The notes below the pieces were generated by a model. That model did no database searches. It was not told the DNA's origin and was given only the letters and a program-made list of their open reading frames with translations. DNA of 64,000 nucleotides from Shinisaurus crocodilurus (taxonomy: Eukaryota; Chordata; Lepidosauria; Squamata; Shinisauridae), in contig CM037878.1 of the NCBI GenBank assembly GCA_021292165.1, forward strand, positions 255,923,921 through 255,987,920, given 5' to 3'. The position numbers and the translations under genes were made by a program. Position 1 is the first letter of the stretch. The number at the start of each line of letters is the position of its first letter. Of this stretch, positions 23,130 to 34,895 are shown piece after piece.

Positions 23130-23392
23130 CACCTAGACAAATATGCAGATTGGAATACAGTTATCATTCAGATTTATCTGAACCGTTTAATGTAGTTCTT
23201 GGCTCAAATGTGGCATTTAAATGCATACAAAAAAGTGTATGTTAAGGGAAATTGCACATGATAGGGAAAATTGCAAACAAAAAAATGTGATTTTTTTTCC
23301 TGATTTTTTTAAAAATTGAAGACTGATTTGGAAATTGGACTAAACTGACGTACAACTGAATACATGTGCAACTGATTTGTCCATTCCTAGTT
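23130..23392. mobile_element. M1 element fragment
   Basis: Central words 'catacaaaaaagtgtatg' and right end 'gatttgtccattccta' place it in M1. The left end is decayed. Confidence 0.5.
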
Positions 23393-24820
23393 CTCATATG
23401 CTTTGTGTAAAAAACGACTAATGTATCCTTACACATCTGTTCTTGCAGTTTCCAATTTGACTGTATTTGATAGCTGGGATGTAATGGTGTGTAATGTTCC
23501 ACTTATTTCAGAGTTAGTGTGGAATGGTCACCGATTGCCTCTTGAAGCAGGAAAATCCCAGATGACCATCTATGTATTCCTGCACTGTTGGGATCTGCCC
23601 CAGCCTCTGCTGATAGCATGGAACATGACAGCACACCCCGGAGGCAGCTGATTGATTGGTGGCTCTCAGCCCTTGCTTCTAGCTCTAGGTCCAGCTGGCA
23701 TCGTAGAGGCCAATGTAATCTAGCTGTATCAGAAGCTACTGGACAAGCTTGTTTGGAAGAGACACAGAGGTTAGGAAATCCATCACTTTTTATCGTGTCT
23801 GCAGAATTATGACATGCCATCATTCATCTCTTTGAAATGCAGAATGTCTGGATAGTGCCTTGCATTATTCTGTCAACTTAGCTTTCATTCCCTTCTGCTA
23901 CCCAACCACATCTGGTGTATTCTTATTTTTAAAATGCTATAAATATGTTTGTATAGGAGATAAGAACATGTATGAGAAAGAAAAAGAGATAGAATCTTGC
24001 AGTCTCATGATAGTCCCATTCCTGACTGCACTGTCCCAATTTCTCTGTTGCGTTCTGCCACATTCAGAAGTATCTCACCTTGAGAAGACTCATTTCTGGT
24101 TCTGGAAGAAAGGACGGGTCATTGTGATTGAGGCTGAGGGGGAGTGACGTGCCTAGTATCACTCAGTCAATTGTATGGTGAAAGGTATTTTTACTAGGGG
24201 TCCCACTACCAACCCCAAACTATTCAAATTTGGGTGTCCACCATGGATGCAACTAGGATGTGTGTGGGACATATTAAGAAGAGGCAGGTCAGATTAACCC
24301 TACAGTGCATATACAATAAATCTGAAGGAATAAAATGTGAAGTGACCTGCACTTTCCATATAAGGTGGGCATGATCTAAGAGTATGATGATATGTGGTTT
24401 GTAAGATGGAGAAGAAACAGGAGGGAGAATCTACTAAAGAACAATGTGTGAAGTAAACCTATTTAACAGCAGCACAGATTTGCATGGTGCAAATTCAGAT
24501 CAGGGCATTCACACAAGTAAATGAAAACTTGGGTGAGAACTTAAAAATGGCATTCATTTTAGTTTCACACAATGTAAGTTTTATTCAAAGGGTAGAAAAT
24601 CTGATAAAGATGGCTGTGATTAAATCTTGCTTGACCTCAGTCAGTAATGTAGTCCTGGTGGAAATTCATTCATGTTATGAGGAGACCAGATGTAATTTCA
24701 GTTAGTGTTATCTAACATGTACGGTTGCTGCTGTAATATCCCAGACAAGACCTGGAGACTTCTTTGATGACCTATGGGCATACTATATGCTAGAACTAAG
24801 GTACTAGTTTGGCCCCTAAC
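23393..24820. other. Unresolved stretch, no gene seen
   Basis: No repeat or protein domain recognised. Frames at 23503-23823 (minus) and 23860-24147 (plus) lack motifs and conserved composition. Confidence 0.4.
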
Positions 24821-25184
24821 TAGGGATATGAAAGCATTCTGGTTATGTTCGCAAATCTTGCAAACATGTAGTTTGCAACCCTGAACACAAGCAGTAGAGC
24901 ACATTCTCTGGAAACGTTTGCAAATCTCCAAACATGTGTTAGCTTTTGAAAAATGTGAAAATGTGCATGTTTACCACTTACTATATGGGAGAAAAGCGTG
25001 CATTTGGGAACACTTTTTTAAAAAATGGTTGTTGTTGGGGTTTTTTGCTGTTCAAAATGCATACTACTTTCCCCACTCAAATGAAATTAAAAGGGAGTAA
25101 ATTCAAACACAGGAAATGAAGCGAGCTTCAAGGTGTGTTTGGAGAATCTCAGCAATCACAAAAATCACTTGTTTTCCATCCCTA
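24821..25184. mobile_element. M1 element, 364 bp
   Basis: TAGGGATATGAAAG at the left, TTTTCCATCCCTA at the right. Flanks cccctaac and cttctaat match 5 of 8, a plausible decayed TSD. Non-coding. Confidence 0.65.
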
Positions 25185-25635
25185 CTTCTAATGTTCAATC
25201 AAATGCCAAGAACCTATATTAGAAAGTTTGACAAATTCTCTGATTTTGCCCTTTATTTATTCATCTGCCCCATGAGACCTCAGTATATATCCTAGAACAT
25301 GGCCCAGAAGCCTGTGTATTATTCAAGGGTTTAGTGACAGATGCTCTAGGCTCTCTGCCAGACAAGCTGATGTGGGATACATTTCCCGGAGACAGAAAGT
25401 TTGAAAGCCACTGATATACCATTGTGTATCAGCTATCTCTACTGTCACATGCTAAATACTGGAGTACATCAACTATCAAATCCTTGCCAATTCTTGGAAT
25501 CAAATACTAGTATGTGTCAAAAACAGACTGTGATAGGCACTGGATCTACACACTCCATTTTGTTTGCTTATGACTCCCTACATCCCTCTGGACAGCAGGA
25601 CAATATGGGCAGGTTCAGCAGTGGTAACATTTTTA

Positions 25636-26285
25636 TTATTCATTTATTAATGCATTTATGTATTTATTTACAGTATTTGTATACCATTCCATATCTAAGC
25701 AGATTCTGGAGCGGTGAACAATAAAAAGATAAAAACAGATAAAAGAAACAAAAACAATACATTGAAAACAAGGTATCATTAAAATGGTGGTTGGACAGCA
25801 GGGAAGGCTTCCCGGAACAAGGAGGTCTTCAGCAGGCTCCAAAAGCAACACAATGTCGGAGCCTGCCTGACCTCCAGAGGCGGGGAGTTTCACAGAAATG
25901 GAGCCGCCACACTGAAGGCTTTTCTCCAGGTGGACTCCAATCAGGCCAAAGGTCCATGAGGAACCACCAGGAGCATGCCATCTGATGACCTCAGTGACCG
26001 GGCAGGTTGGTATGGGAGGAGGCGCTCTCTCAGGTAACCTGGTCCCAAGTTGTTTCGGGCTTTGTACACTAGTACCAAAACTTTTAACATGGCCTGATAG
26101 CAAATAGGCAGCCAGTGCACTTCCCTCTGCAAAAGAGATTCATGCTGAAGAGGGCAGGTCCCGACAACAGCCGAACTGCTGCATTTTGCGCTAGCTCCAG
26201 TTTCCAGAGCAGCCTTAAGGGCAGCCCCAGAAAGAGTGCATTGTAGTAATCCAGTCTTGAGGTAATATTCCACACTAGGTAATAT
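25636..26285 (-). mobile_element. L2-type LINE, RT C-terminus and 3' end, antisense
   Basis: The minus strand (frame 26357-25941) reads LLQREVHWLPICYQAMLKVLVLVYKARNNLGPGYLRERLLPYQPARSLRSSD, an L2 RT C-terminus. A second frame, shifted, continues to the 3' end at 25636. The tail region resembles that of the sense copy at 62896-63268, so these are the same subfamily. 5'-truncated and frameshifted. Confidence 0.85.
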
Positions 26286-26564
26286 AATTAGGTGAATGCA
26301 AGGATGTCTGCCCCCTAAGTACATCACTAAAGCCTTCCCTGCTTCAGTCAGCCTCACAATCCCTGCTTATTTGATCTGTGTGTTCTCCAGGAAAGAAAAA
26401 GAAAAAAAACACAACACCTTAAGGTTTGGACTACTTAAAGACAAGGATCCTAAATTACTCAGTGTTTTCTTCCTATAACTCCCAGCCAGGGACAGGCAGG
26501 TTGGATCCATGATGGTTCCTACCCCATTCAGGACCTTTTCCTATTCCTCCGGTGCAGATGGGGT

Positions 26565-27058
26565 TGGGTGAATTTGTAAGTTTCAATTCCTTCCACATTC
26601 ACATTTTAAAAAATAATCATCTCAAGTTCTTTCCATCCCAAATATTAAGTAATTTAGGAGTCATGGTAAATTCTAATCAAAATTGAAGCAAAACAAATTT
26701 CTCACCCATCTGCACTGGCTAAATTCAAGAGTTACAGCTATTCCCAGCATGGAGAGGACCATGTTGTGCCCTGCCTGCCATGTCACTGTAAAAGATGAGA
26801 AGCATGTCAGGAAAGAAACAAGTGGCCACTCTAATTCAGCACTAACATGGTTGAATACAGAGGGGCTCAAGCCCAGACTTTTAAGAGCTAAACCCTCAAC
26901 GTCCTGGGCTTAGATGGAATAATCTGGCAATTTCTGTTCCTCTCCCCATTCAAAATGTTTTAATCTCAAATTCTTTCCATCCCAAATATTATAAAGAAAT
27001 TTGCAAATGTTGGCAAACTTGATCAAAAACAAACTGAAATAAAATTCTCACCCATCCC
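26565..27058. mobile_element. Two antisense M1 remnants
   Basis: At 26620-26700 and again at 26960-27058 the same blocks occur: 'caaattctttccatcccaaatatta' and 'aaaattctcacccatc(cct)a'. Between them (26700-26925) lies sequence I cannot classify. Either two insertions or one element split by a 230-bp insert. Confidence 0.5.
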
Positions 27059-27134
27059 TAGCAAGCAGACAGACTGGTCAGAGCATCCATTCTCCCAAGG
27101 CCATCCTGTCTCTCCTTTCTCTCTACTCCCTAGG

Positions 27135-27892
27135 TAGGGATGTACAGACATTGTAAAATCCACTCCATCTATTTCAGCCACCTTTTCTTCAGTCCTCTGC
27201 ACATTGATGTAATAGGATTTTGCGGAAATGCATTCACTAGGGTTGTGTGCGGAGCTCGGTAGGGGGGGCGGAAGTTCTCGCGAGCCGAGCTGGGGAAAGC
27301 TACTTCTGGGTTCCGGGTGCTACGTTTTCTACATAGAAAATGGTGTAGTATTAATTAAAAACAGCTGCAATTTATGCAAATTGCAGCCACTTTTAACGTA
27401 TACTATGCCATTTTCTACGTAAACGGCATAGAGCCTGGGGACCCGGAAGTCCAGCGACCGCTGGCTGAGGCCCTTGTCAGAGGCTCGGCTCGTGCAACGG
27501 AGGCACTCGCTGAGGGCACCACAAGTCGAGTGCCAGGCTCGGCGTCCATCTCTAGTTCATACACATTTGCGCAAATTCAGAGTTGTGCAAATTCACACTC
27601 CTAAAAATGCTCAGTTCCCTTCAAAAGACACAAATTGCCCCCAAAATTCAATGTTTCATGCTTTAGCCTATGGGAGAAATGCACATTTTTTGGTTGGTGG
27701 TTTTTTTAAATGTATTTTTCTATGATGAAATTTGCATAAAATTATGTAAAAAATTAATTTTTTTAAATGGTCCGCAACTCTACGGATTCCACACGATTTG
27801 GCAAAGCCGGTCTGCTGCGGAATCTGCAGGTTGGATTCTTAGAATCTGAACTCAGTCATTTCAGCCCATTACAGATTTCTCTGGCATCCCTA
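27135..27892. mobile_element. M1-like element with a second element nested inside
   Basis: TAGGGATGTACAGA (27135) and GGCATCCCTA (27883-27892) are flanked by tccctagg (27127-27134) and cccctagg (27893-27900), a 7-of-8 TSD. The interior has the M1 signature 'gctttagcctatgggagaaatgcaca' at 27660. A CpG-richer block at 27238-27555 interrupts it. Confidence 0.7.
27238..27555. mobile_element. CpG-rich inverted-repeat element nested in the M1 element
   Basis: Starts CTAGGGTTGTGTGCGGAGC and ends GGCGTCCATCTCTAG. Inside, ACGTTTTCTACATAGAAAATG (27323) mirrors CCATTTTCTACGTAAACG (27408), and 'ttatgcaaattgcagcc' also folds back. GC and CpG content are much higher than in the host element. No convincing TSD was found. 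Confidence 0.5.
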
Positions 27893-28492
27893 CCCCTAGG
27901 CCCCATTTAAAGTCCCTCCTTCTCCCTCCTGTTGTCATTCTTCCCTGGAGGTCCGCCATGTGTTCTCGAGCTGCCTTTGCTATTGTCCCGACCAAAAATC
28001 CCCCTGAGAGCTGCCAATCTCAGGGCCAAAACAAACATTACTTTAAATTTGTGCCTAGGACAGCCTGCCCCCCCCCAACTGGGGGCCCTCCAGATAGGGT
28101 TAGACTACAATCCCCATCATCATGGTGGCTGGGAATGATGGGAGTTGCAGTCTAATACATCCAGGGGGTATGAACTCAGTCATTTCAGCCCATTACAGAT
28201 TTCTCTGGCATCCCTACCCCTAGGCCCCATTTAAAGTCCCTCCTTCTCCCTCCTGTTGTCATTCTTCCCTGGAGGTCCGCCATGTGTTCTCGAGCTGCCT
28301 TTGCTATTGTCCCGACCAAAAATCCCCCTGAGAGCTGCCAATCTCAGGGCCAAAACAAACATTACTTTAAATTTGTGTCTAGGACAGCCTGCCCCCCCAA
28401 CTGGGGGCCCTCCAGATAGGGTTAGACTACAATCCCCATCATCATGGTGGCTGGGAATGATGGGAGTTGCAGTCTAATACATCCAGGGGGTA
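27847..28492 (+). repeat. Recent tandem duplication, 324 bp x 2
   Basis: 27847-28170 and 28171-28492 are almost identical. The differences I see are the length of one C run (28067-28076) and one T/C change near 28378. Each copy holds the last 46 bp of the M1-like element, single-copy flank, and most of an M2 element. Matching open frames in both copies are a by-product and have no known domain. Confidence 0.92.
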
Positions 28493-28510
28493 CAAGGTTG
28501 GGGAAGGCTC
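28385..28510. mobile_element. M2 palindromic element, 126 bp
   Basis: CAGCCTG...GGGGAAGGCTC ends, flanked by gtctagga and atctagca (6 of 8). The arms carry 'ccctccagat' and 'tgatgggagttgcagt' with its mirror 'actacaatccccatca'. A truncated copy sits at 28061-28170 as part of the tandem duplication. Confidence 0.7.
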
Positions 28511-29454
28511 ATCTAGCAGCCGTGACTTTTTTTTCCATTTTTAATCTAGAGTAGGCACAGCCCCCCCCCCAGTCAGATCAGGACCCTAGCATAGCAGATA
28601 GGGGGGGCTTTTAAGACCTGGATTGCCCCCCCTGCACCTACCCTGGAGTAAAAAATGAAAAGAAGACACAGCTGCTGGATACATATTTAAAGTATTGTCT
28701 GTTTTGGCACTCTGGAGCACTCTGCAGGAGAAGAACTGGACAGATTTTGCAGTGGGCAACACATTGGGCTTGCTGGGTAAGTCCAACCACCACCACACTG
28801 ATATAAAATATCCACTGAATATTCCAAAATCCAGAGAATATCTGGAGAATATTAAGTATCGACGTCTGCAAAGGAGGATTGGGAGGAGAATTCTTGGCAA
28901 CAAATACATTCCAGGTCTACCAGAAACTATTTGCTCATCCTATCTATGTCTCTCTGTTTCCATTCCAGTTTCTTCCTTATGTAAGGAATTCATTTTTTAT
29001 TTTTATGAACAAATGGCCAGTGTACCTTAGACTAGGCCTGGATGTTTTTTTGGTGATTCCAGCCAGTCAGCATGGGAATATTTCCGATGCACACATGCAA
29101 ACCAAGTATTTGTCTAACTATGATGATGTATTATTAAACCTCACAGCATAGAGCAGAGATCATATGAAACAACACTATCTGCCAACTTTCTGTGCTGCGC
29201 TACCTCAGTCAGGTTTCCACTGTGCTAGTCTTGCACATGGGGGGGGGGGGGAGAAGCTTAAAAAGAAAGGAAAAAAACCATCAGCAGCCGAAGGGACTTG
29301 TAGAGATGACACAGGCACTTCTTAAAGCTCGACCCCCCCTGAGGCTGGAGACAGACAGCGGTTTCATTTTGGTCCATCCCGTCCCCACAAAGGCTCACAA
29401 TGTGTCTGGTGGAGTTATTATCATTGTTCATATCCCACTTAGCGACGGACAAAT
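28511..29454. other. Unresolved stretch, no gene seen
   Basis: Several C and G homopolymers (28561, 28601, 29240). At 28800-28860 'aatatccactgaatattcc' and 'gagaatatctggagaatatta' partly mirror one another. No domain in the frames here. Confidence 0.35.
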
Positions 29455-29990
29455 CTGTCCATTTTGGTTTCTCATTTTTGCAATCTTAAGTTTGTTTTGT
29501 TTTGAATTTTGCGAATTTCTCCAGCTTTTCGCTGAGTTCATCATAAACTGTGAGGTGTTTTTCTTTTTTTAATTCACATGAAATTCCATAATAGTTTTTA
29601 TGCACATTTCTCCCATTACATGCATTCCCCCCCCCCAACATACACATTTTTGGCAAGCACTTTTCCTAATATAATGCATTTTAACATAATTTCTATGCAG
29701 TTTTGGGGACTGGAGAACTCCATTGCGAGACTTGGAGAAGTGTGCAATTTGAAGGATAACCGAGTTTCCGTTTGCATAGTATTTTGAAGTGTGCAATTAG
29801 GTATGTTTGCATATATATACATATTTTTCTATGCAGTTTTGGGGACTGGAGAACTCCATTGCGAGACTCGGAGAAGTGTGCAATTTGAAGGATAACCGAG
29901 TTTCCGTTTGCATAGTGTTTTGAAGTGTGCAATTAGGTATGTTTGCATTAAAAGGTGAACAGAATGAATTTCTCTCCCATCTCTAAATTT
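29455..29990. mobile_element. M1 element with an internal 122-bp duplication
   Basis: Starts near CAAATCTGTCCATTTTGG and ends 'tctctcccatctcta'. Copies 29691-29812 and 29827-29948 share 122 bp with two differences, separated by an A/T spacer of 14 bp. The spacer and the 136-bp period suggest replication slippage or unequal exchange inside the element. Confidence 0.65.
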
Positions 29991-30640
29991 GTCGCTCATC
30001 TCCACTCAGAGGCTTTGAAAGTGAAGTGTTGCTGCAAATGGAAAAGAGGGCCGAGCAGATGTGGCAGAGTGGGAGGGCTGCTCCCATAAAGCAGCCTCTC
30101 ATGTAAACAAGTTGTACCCTTGGATGCGTTCACCTCCAGCGCACCAAGGCATGAAGCAGGTGATGTATATCAAGGCAAACAGGTGATTTGTAGGTGCTAA
30201 GTGTCCATAAAGACAAGATTAAGGAGCTTTCCCGTAGGTAGGCTGTAAATCACCCACCCCCCATCCCCGAAGCTGAAGACTGACCGAGAAGCCACCTCCA
30301 TTTTCAAACCTGATGAAACGAAAGCTGGCTCTGCTGTCAAAGGGAGGGCTAGAGTTAGCCTCTGGCTCCAGAGTGAAGTGGTAGCTTGGGGGCTGCCAGT
30401 GCCGTGGTGGGTAGAGGTGTCTAATTTTCTTTCAGGATAATATTTGCAAGATCCTGTAATTAAAAACTGAGTGATGGAAATGTGTTTCAGGAGATGATGC
30501 CCCATCTGTCTGCCTGCCTGCCGGCCTGCCTGCCTGCAGGCCTGATGGGCCTTGTCTGCATCTTGATACAGGATTAAGTTTCCAAAGTATAACAAATCAT
30601 TGTGTGCATCCTCACACAAACTCAGTTGGTGGACAGAGAT
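29991..30640. promoter_or_regulatory. Repeat-free island, candidate conserved non-coding element
   Basis: Between two M1 elements lies about 650 bp of complex sequence with TGTAAACAAG (forkhead-like), CTGTAATTAAAA (homeodomain-like) and TGACAG-type words. It also holds a short (TGCC)n run at 30508-30536. The texture suggests constraint, but conservation is untested. Confidence 0.25.
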
Positions 30641-30882
30641 ATGTAGACTTATAGGAAGCGCTACTGGTGTGGATTCATCCAGTCCTGGGATTAAAAAGGC
30701 AAGACTTGAGAAACGGGTTAAATAAGGGCCACAGTGTTAACTATTTGCACAAGGATCTGTAATGAGTTAATCCTGAACACACACCTAGTGCAGGTATAAC
30801 CTTTAGGTTGAGATACCAGAAACCCAGGCATGCCAAGAACTCAGACATGCCACCAACCACCAAATCTGGGCAAAATTAGTCA

Positions 30883-31322
30883 TGCGGATGTATGAAAGAA
30901 GTTCATTTTAGTTTGTTTTTGGTGAGGATTTACCAAGTCTGCACCTTCTGGACCAAACATGGACTTGGAAGCAATCTGCGGTCAAAGACTGTACATTTCC
31001 AAGCTTGCAATGTGATTCATGGACCCCCAAATATGTATTCAACAGGATGTGTACATTTGAAAAATGTGCATGAAAAAAATGAAGACTTGTGAAAAATGCA
31101 CACAAATACACTTTAATCAATGGAAGAATGCATACATTTCAAAGATGCACACAATTTATGTGTACATTTGAAAAAAAATACACATGAAAATACTCATGGT
31201 TTTTCATGGAAAAAGAAAAACACAAACCTCACAATCTGATGTGGACTCAAGTTGGAATGGGCTTTGAGACAGAATTCACAGAACTTCAGCAAGTTCAAGT
31301 TTTGTTGATTCACACATCCCTA
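30883..31322. mobile_element. M1 element, 440 bp, with TSD
   Basis: Ends TGCGGATGTATG and ACACATCCCTA are flanked by attagtca (30875-30882) and cttagtca (31323-31330), 7 of 8 matching. Interior layout and right-end block (gacagaattcacagaacttcagcaag) match 10827-11233. Non-coding, likely hAT-mobilised. Confidence 0.75.
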
Positions 31323-31330
31323 CTTAGTCA

Positions 31331-32409
31331 TTTTTATGACCATTTTTATCCAGTCAGTGCCACACACCAAGAGATATATTGAAGGAGGAATACCTGAATC
31401 AAGATGCTTTGAGACCAATAGCTCTAAGGCAGGCATGCCCCAAGTGGATTCTGGTCCCTGCCCCTTGAATCCAATATTCCTGTAGGAAAGCCATCTTCAC
31501 CTTCAGAATGATGTCTCAGATTATGCTCACCAATGCCTCCTCTTTTTTAATCCCTTCATGTCTACACTGACCCTAGCACCTATGGCAACTAATACTGACC
31601 CCCTAAGTGACAGGGACTGCCATACTTACTCATCATTATGTAACATGCAGCAGAGCAGGTGGAGAAAAATAGCCACATCACTATGACCAAAGTGGGTGAA
31701 AAGCAAAAGAAATCCTTTGTAGCCCAATATGAACTGCTGGAAAAGTGGACTGGTTCAGAGCTGCTTTCAACTGATGCCCAGGAGGCAGGCACCAGTTCTT
31801 AAGTAGCCTGCTAATGCCCACCTCCTATTGGCTGTTCCATGAAGAGCCTGGGTGGCCAGCACTATCTCTTCCATCCCACCTCTTCTCTCTTCCATCCCGC
31901 CTCTTCTCTCCTGCTACCTGCAGCACTGACCCCTCCCTTCCTCATCCTTTGCTGCAGGGGAAGCAGTGAAATTCTCTCACTGCAATATTGCAGTGATAAA
32001 AGCAGTATCTGCCAGGTTTTTGCAGCTACTCAAAGATCTCAAGTCAAAACCACAGTGTTGTTGGGATCGGACAAAGGCTAAAATACCTTACTAGTAAGAA
32101 ATAGCTATGGAAGATGACATTTTTTTACACAGAAGGAAAGTCACTCAATCGGCATCTCAGACTGCCCTGCAGAAGAGGTCATAAAGAAGGAAAGCAGGAT
32201 GGTGTCAAGGTCATAAAGATATTCTTGTAATCTGGGTCATCTGAAGAGATGGCTGGAATATCATAACTGGCAAACAAGTAGAACCCCTTCATCCTTCATG
32301 CACATGTCATCCATTTAGCCAATGTACCATAGAGTAAAATGAAAAAAGGCGATAGTGAGACCCTGATTTGGAGGAGGACGTTGAGATATTTAGGTTACTG
32401 AGTGTATGT
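31331..32409. other. Unresolved stretch
   Basis: A 21-bp unit, ctcttccatcccRcctcttct, is tandemly repeated at about 31866-31908. Otherwise no gene or classified repeat. Confidence 0.4.
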
Positions 32410-32765
32410 ATGCATTTCTATATTTAATCTATCAATTTAAAAGCCACTTGACTACATCTAAAAGACATCTCAAAATGGTTTATAGCATAAACGTTTAAAA
32501 TGCAAAATGTCCACAGTTAAAACACTTAAAAACAGAATATAAAATGTCTCAGATCAAAATATTCAAAACAAACAAACAAAAAACCATTCTCAAAACATTT
32601 AAAATCAGGGAACTAACCATCAACCAACTGGGCAGCACAATCAGTCAGGCAAGGCCTGGGTGCCATAGATGGCACCCCCAGCATACCAAGGGGTAAGGCA
32701 TTCCAAAAAGCCAACAAGGCCTCCAATGATGATGATTTCTCTATACCTAACAGCAAATACCAAGT
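32410..32765 (-). mobile_element. L2-type LINE 3' end, antisense
   Basis: Plus-strand 'aaaagccacttgac..aaaagacatctcaaaatggttta' and the long A-rich stretch, then 'ggcacccccagcataccaagg ggtaaggcattccaaaaagcc', are antisense L2 3' sequence. Highly decayed. Confidence 0.55.
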
Positions 32766-34861
32766 TTGCATGTGATGGTGACTGTGTGAAATACACAGAG
32801 CTCTGTTCAGATGTAAAAAGCTGAACAGATTTTAAACGTGGTTTGCCTTCCTAAGCAAAGAAGAGAATCAAACAAAACTTTGGTTAGAAAGAGAACTTTC
32901 CTAGTGAAAGAAGAGAAACTGGTACTCCAGCATTTTCACTTTTTGTTATCTTGCACTACTGCAGTCCTTATGAACTTGCATCTGCCACTTCCAGAATTTT
33001 CTGTAGCAAATAGGAACATTATCATTGCAAGTAAGTAAACTTGAGATTTCTAGACCTAGTTGCTTCTGCATTTTTTATTTTTATTTTTTTGCAATTCAAC
33101 TTCCTGGCTCAGAGATGAAAAAACTGTTCTAAATTCCTTCATTTCTTTAAAGTATTTCACTTGGTATTTTGCTTTCTGTTCTGGGACCAGAAGCAGAGGT
33201 GATCAATATCTGAGTTTTGCAAAAACAGAACTCCCAAACCATTGAAGTCAGTCCAGAATGTTTTTGATTTCACAGTCTAAATTCTGGTGATGCCTTTTAC
33301 TGGCAGGAGTATTCATTGGGACACTGGAGTTTAAACAAATGTTGCAGAATAATCATTTCAAAATGCATGGAAGCGGATCTCTGTGGGACAACCTTGATTG
33401 TGTACTCATCCAAAGTGATACGTGAAACACAATGCACTGGCCCTGATGCAAATTTTTGGCAGCTGTCTGTATTCCAGGGTTCATGTCTGGAACCTAATCA
33501 CTATTCTACCATTATTTATTCCATATTCTTCTTGCACCTGCAAGCTTATAAGGAACTGATTATTATTTTGTTTCTGCCTGACGCACAGAGAGGTACTCAT
33601 AGGTGGTTCACAATGCAGGATTTAGAACTAGAACCAGATTTAAATAGAAGGTTGTTGCCAATACTTCCTTAAAAAAAATTATTTGCTGTTTTTTTTATTA
33701 TTATGGTTCTCTAATGTTAGTGTATTACCGTATTGTATTAGGTTTAAAATAATACAGTATCTGAAATCTGATTTGATGAAGGGTGGCATGGAAATGTTTT
33801 AAATAAATACATACTGAATGAGAAGAGACTCACCAAAAGGGAAAAAAAGAATAGGGCTACTACACTGATAGCTGCCATGAATTTGATCTGCATGAACTCC
33901 AGTCACATAGCAAGTCATCAACTTTATGAACATGTCTGATCTAGGGATTTTTGATGAACCATGGGCATATTCCGTCGCCCCTGCTCATAGGATCAGATTG
34001 CTCTTGTGTGCCTCTATGAACCCTCCTCATTCCAAGCATGTTTACTAAAAGTAAATGCCAATCTGTATACCTGCATGGTGGCCATGGGGTGCTTATTCAC
34101 TCCCTGACCATGATAAGCCAATCATAGGCAGATGCCGCAAGCAACACAACCAGGGGGATGCATGCGACAACCTACTCTAAATGTGTGTTAGTGGTGGCTT
34201 GCTAAAATACAGTTGTGTGGCCCAAAATATGGGTGCGCAACAGCTAGCGCGCCAAGCCTAGATCCCCACTTACTGGGGATCCCAGTTTGCAGTGTTGTGT
34301 GGGGGCACTGGTGGAAAGGGAAACTGGTCAAGTGGGCCCTGCTGCATGCTGGGGGCACGTCCAGGGACCAATCACTGGGAGGGAGGGTTCACTCTCTGGT
34401 CTACTCCTGGGGCATAAGTAAGAGGCTCCCAGATGGCATCAGCCACTGCCATTGCTGACTTCCCCACCCATCTTCCCAATTTCCAGTGTTCCCCCATTGC
34501 TATGGACAGATGTTAGCCTCCAGTTGATGGGGCAGGGAATAAATTTTACCCACTTCCCCAACTGTGTGATCGGGGGGCGGGGGTTGTTTCCTCATAGCAA
34601 TGCTGTTGATTGTATCATTTACCTGCTTTTGTCATCTGTGGTACAACTTGTTGCTTACAGGCACTGGGATATTGTTCCAGATTCATTTCAAGAGATAAGC
34701 AGGGATTAAAAATATCCCGGTCCCCCAAAAGAGGTGTTCCTATAAGGGATCTTGGCACCAGCCATAAGAGATCTTCAAGGCACCAGCCCAGCCCTGGCAT
34801 GCCTGCCACATATCCAGGTCACAGGAAGGAACCACATTAACAGTCCATGCTGTATTCTTAT
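32766..34861. other. Mostly unresolved; weak LINE tail at 33690-33815
   Basis: 'tttgatgaagggtggcatgg' followed by 'aaataaataca' near 33775-33812 looks like an L2-type 3' tail in sense. The rest gives no gene or repeat I can name. Confidence 0.35.
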
Positions 34862-34862
34862 T

Positions 34863-34894
<32 letters not shown>

Positions 34895-34895
34895 A
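34862..34895. repeat. (ATC)n microsatellite at an L2 3' end
   Basis: About 11 ATC units directly abutting the antisense L2 3' end. Read in the LINE's sense direction this is a (GAT)n tail, as at 53838. Confidence 0.95.

Noticed and set aside
25636..26103. 155-codon minus-strand frame as a host gene
   Set aside because: It lies in an antisense L2 LINE and overlaps its RT C-terminus in a shifted frame.
27847..28492. CRISPR-like or satellite array
   Set aside because: Two long units without spacers, containing transposon pieces; a simple tandem duplication.
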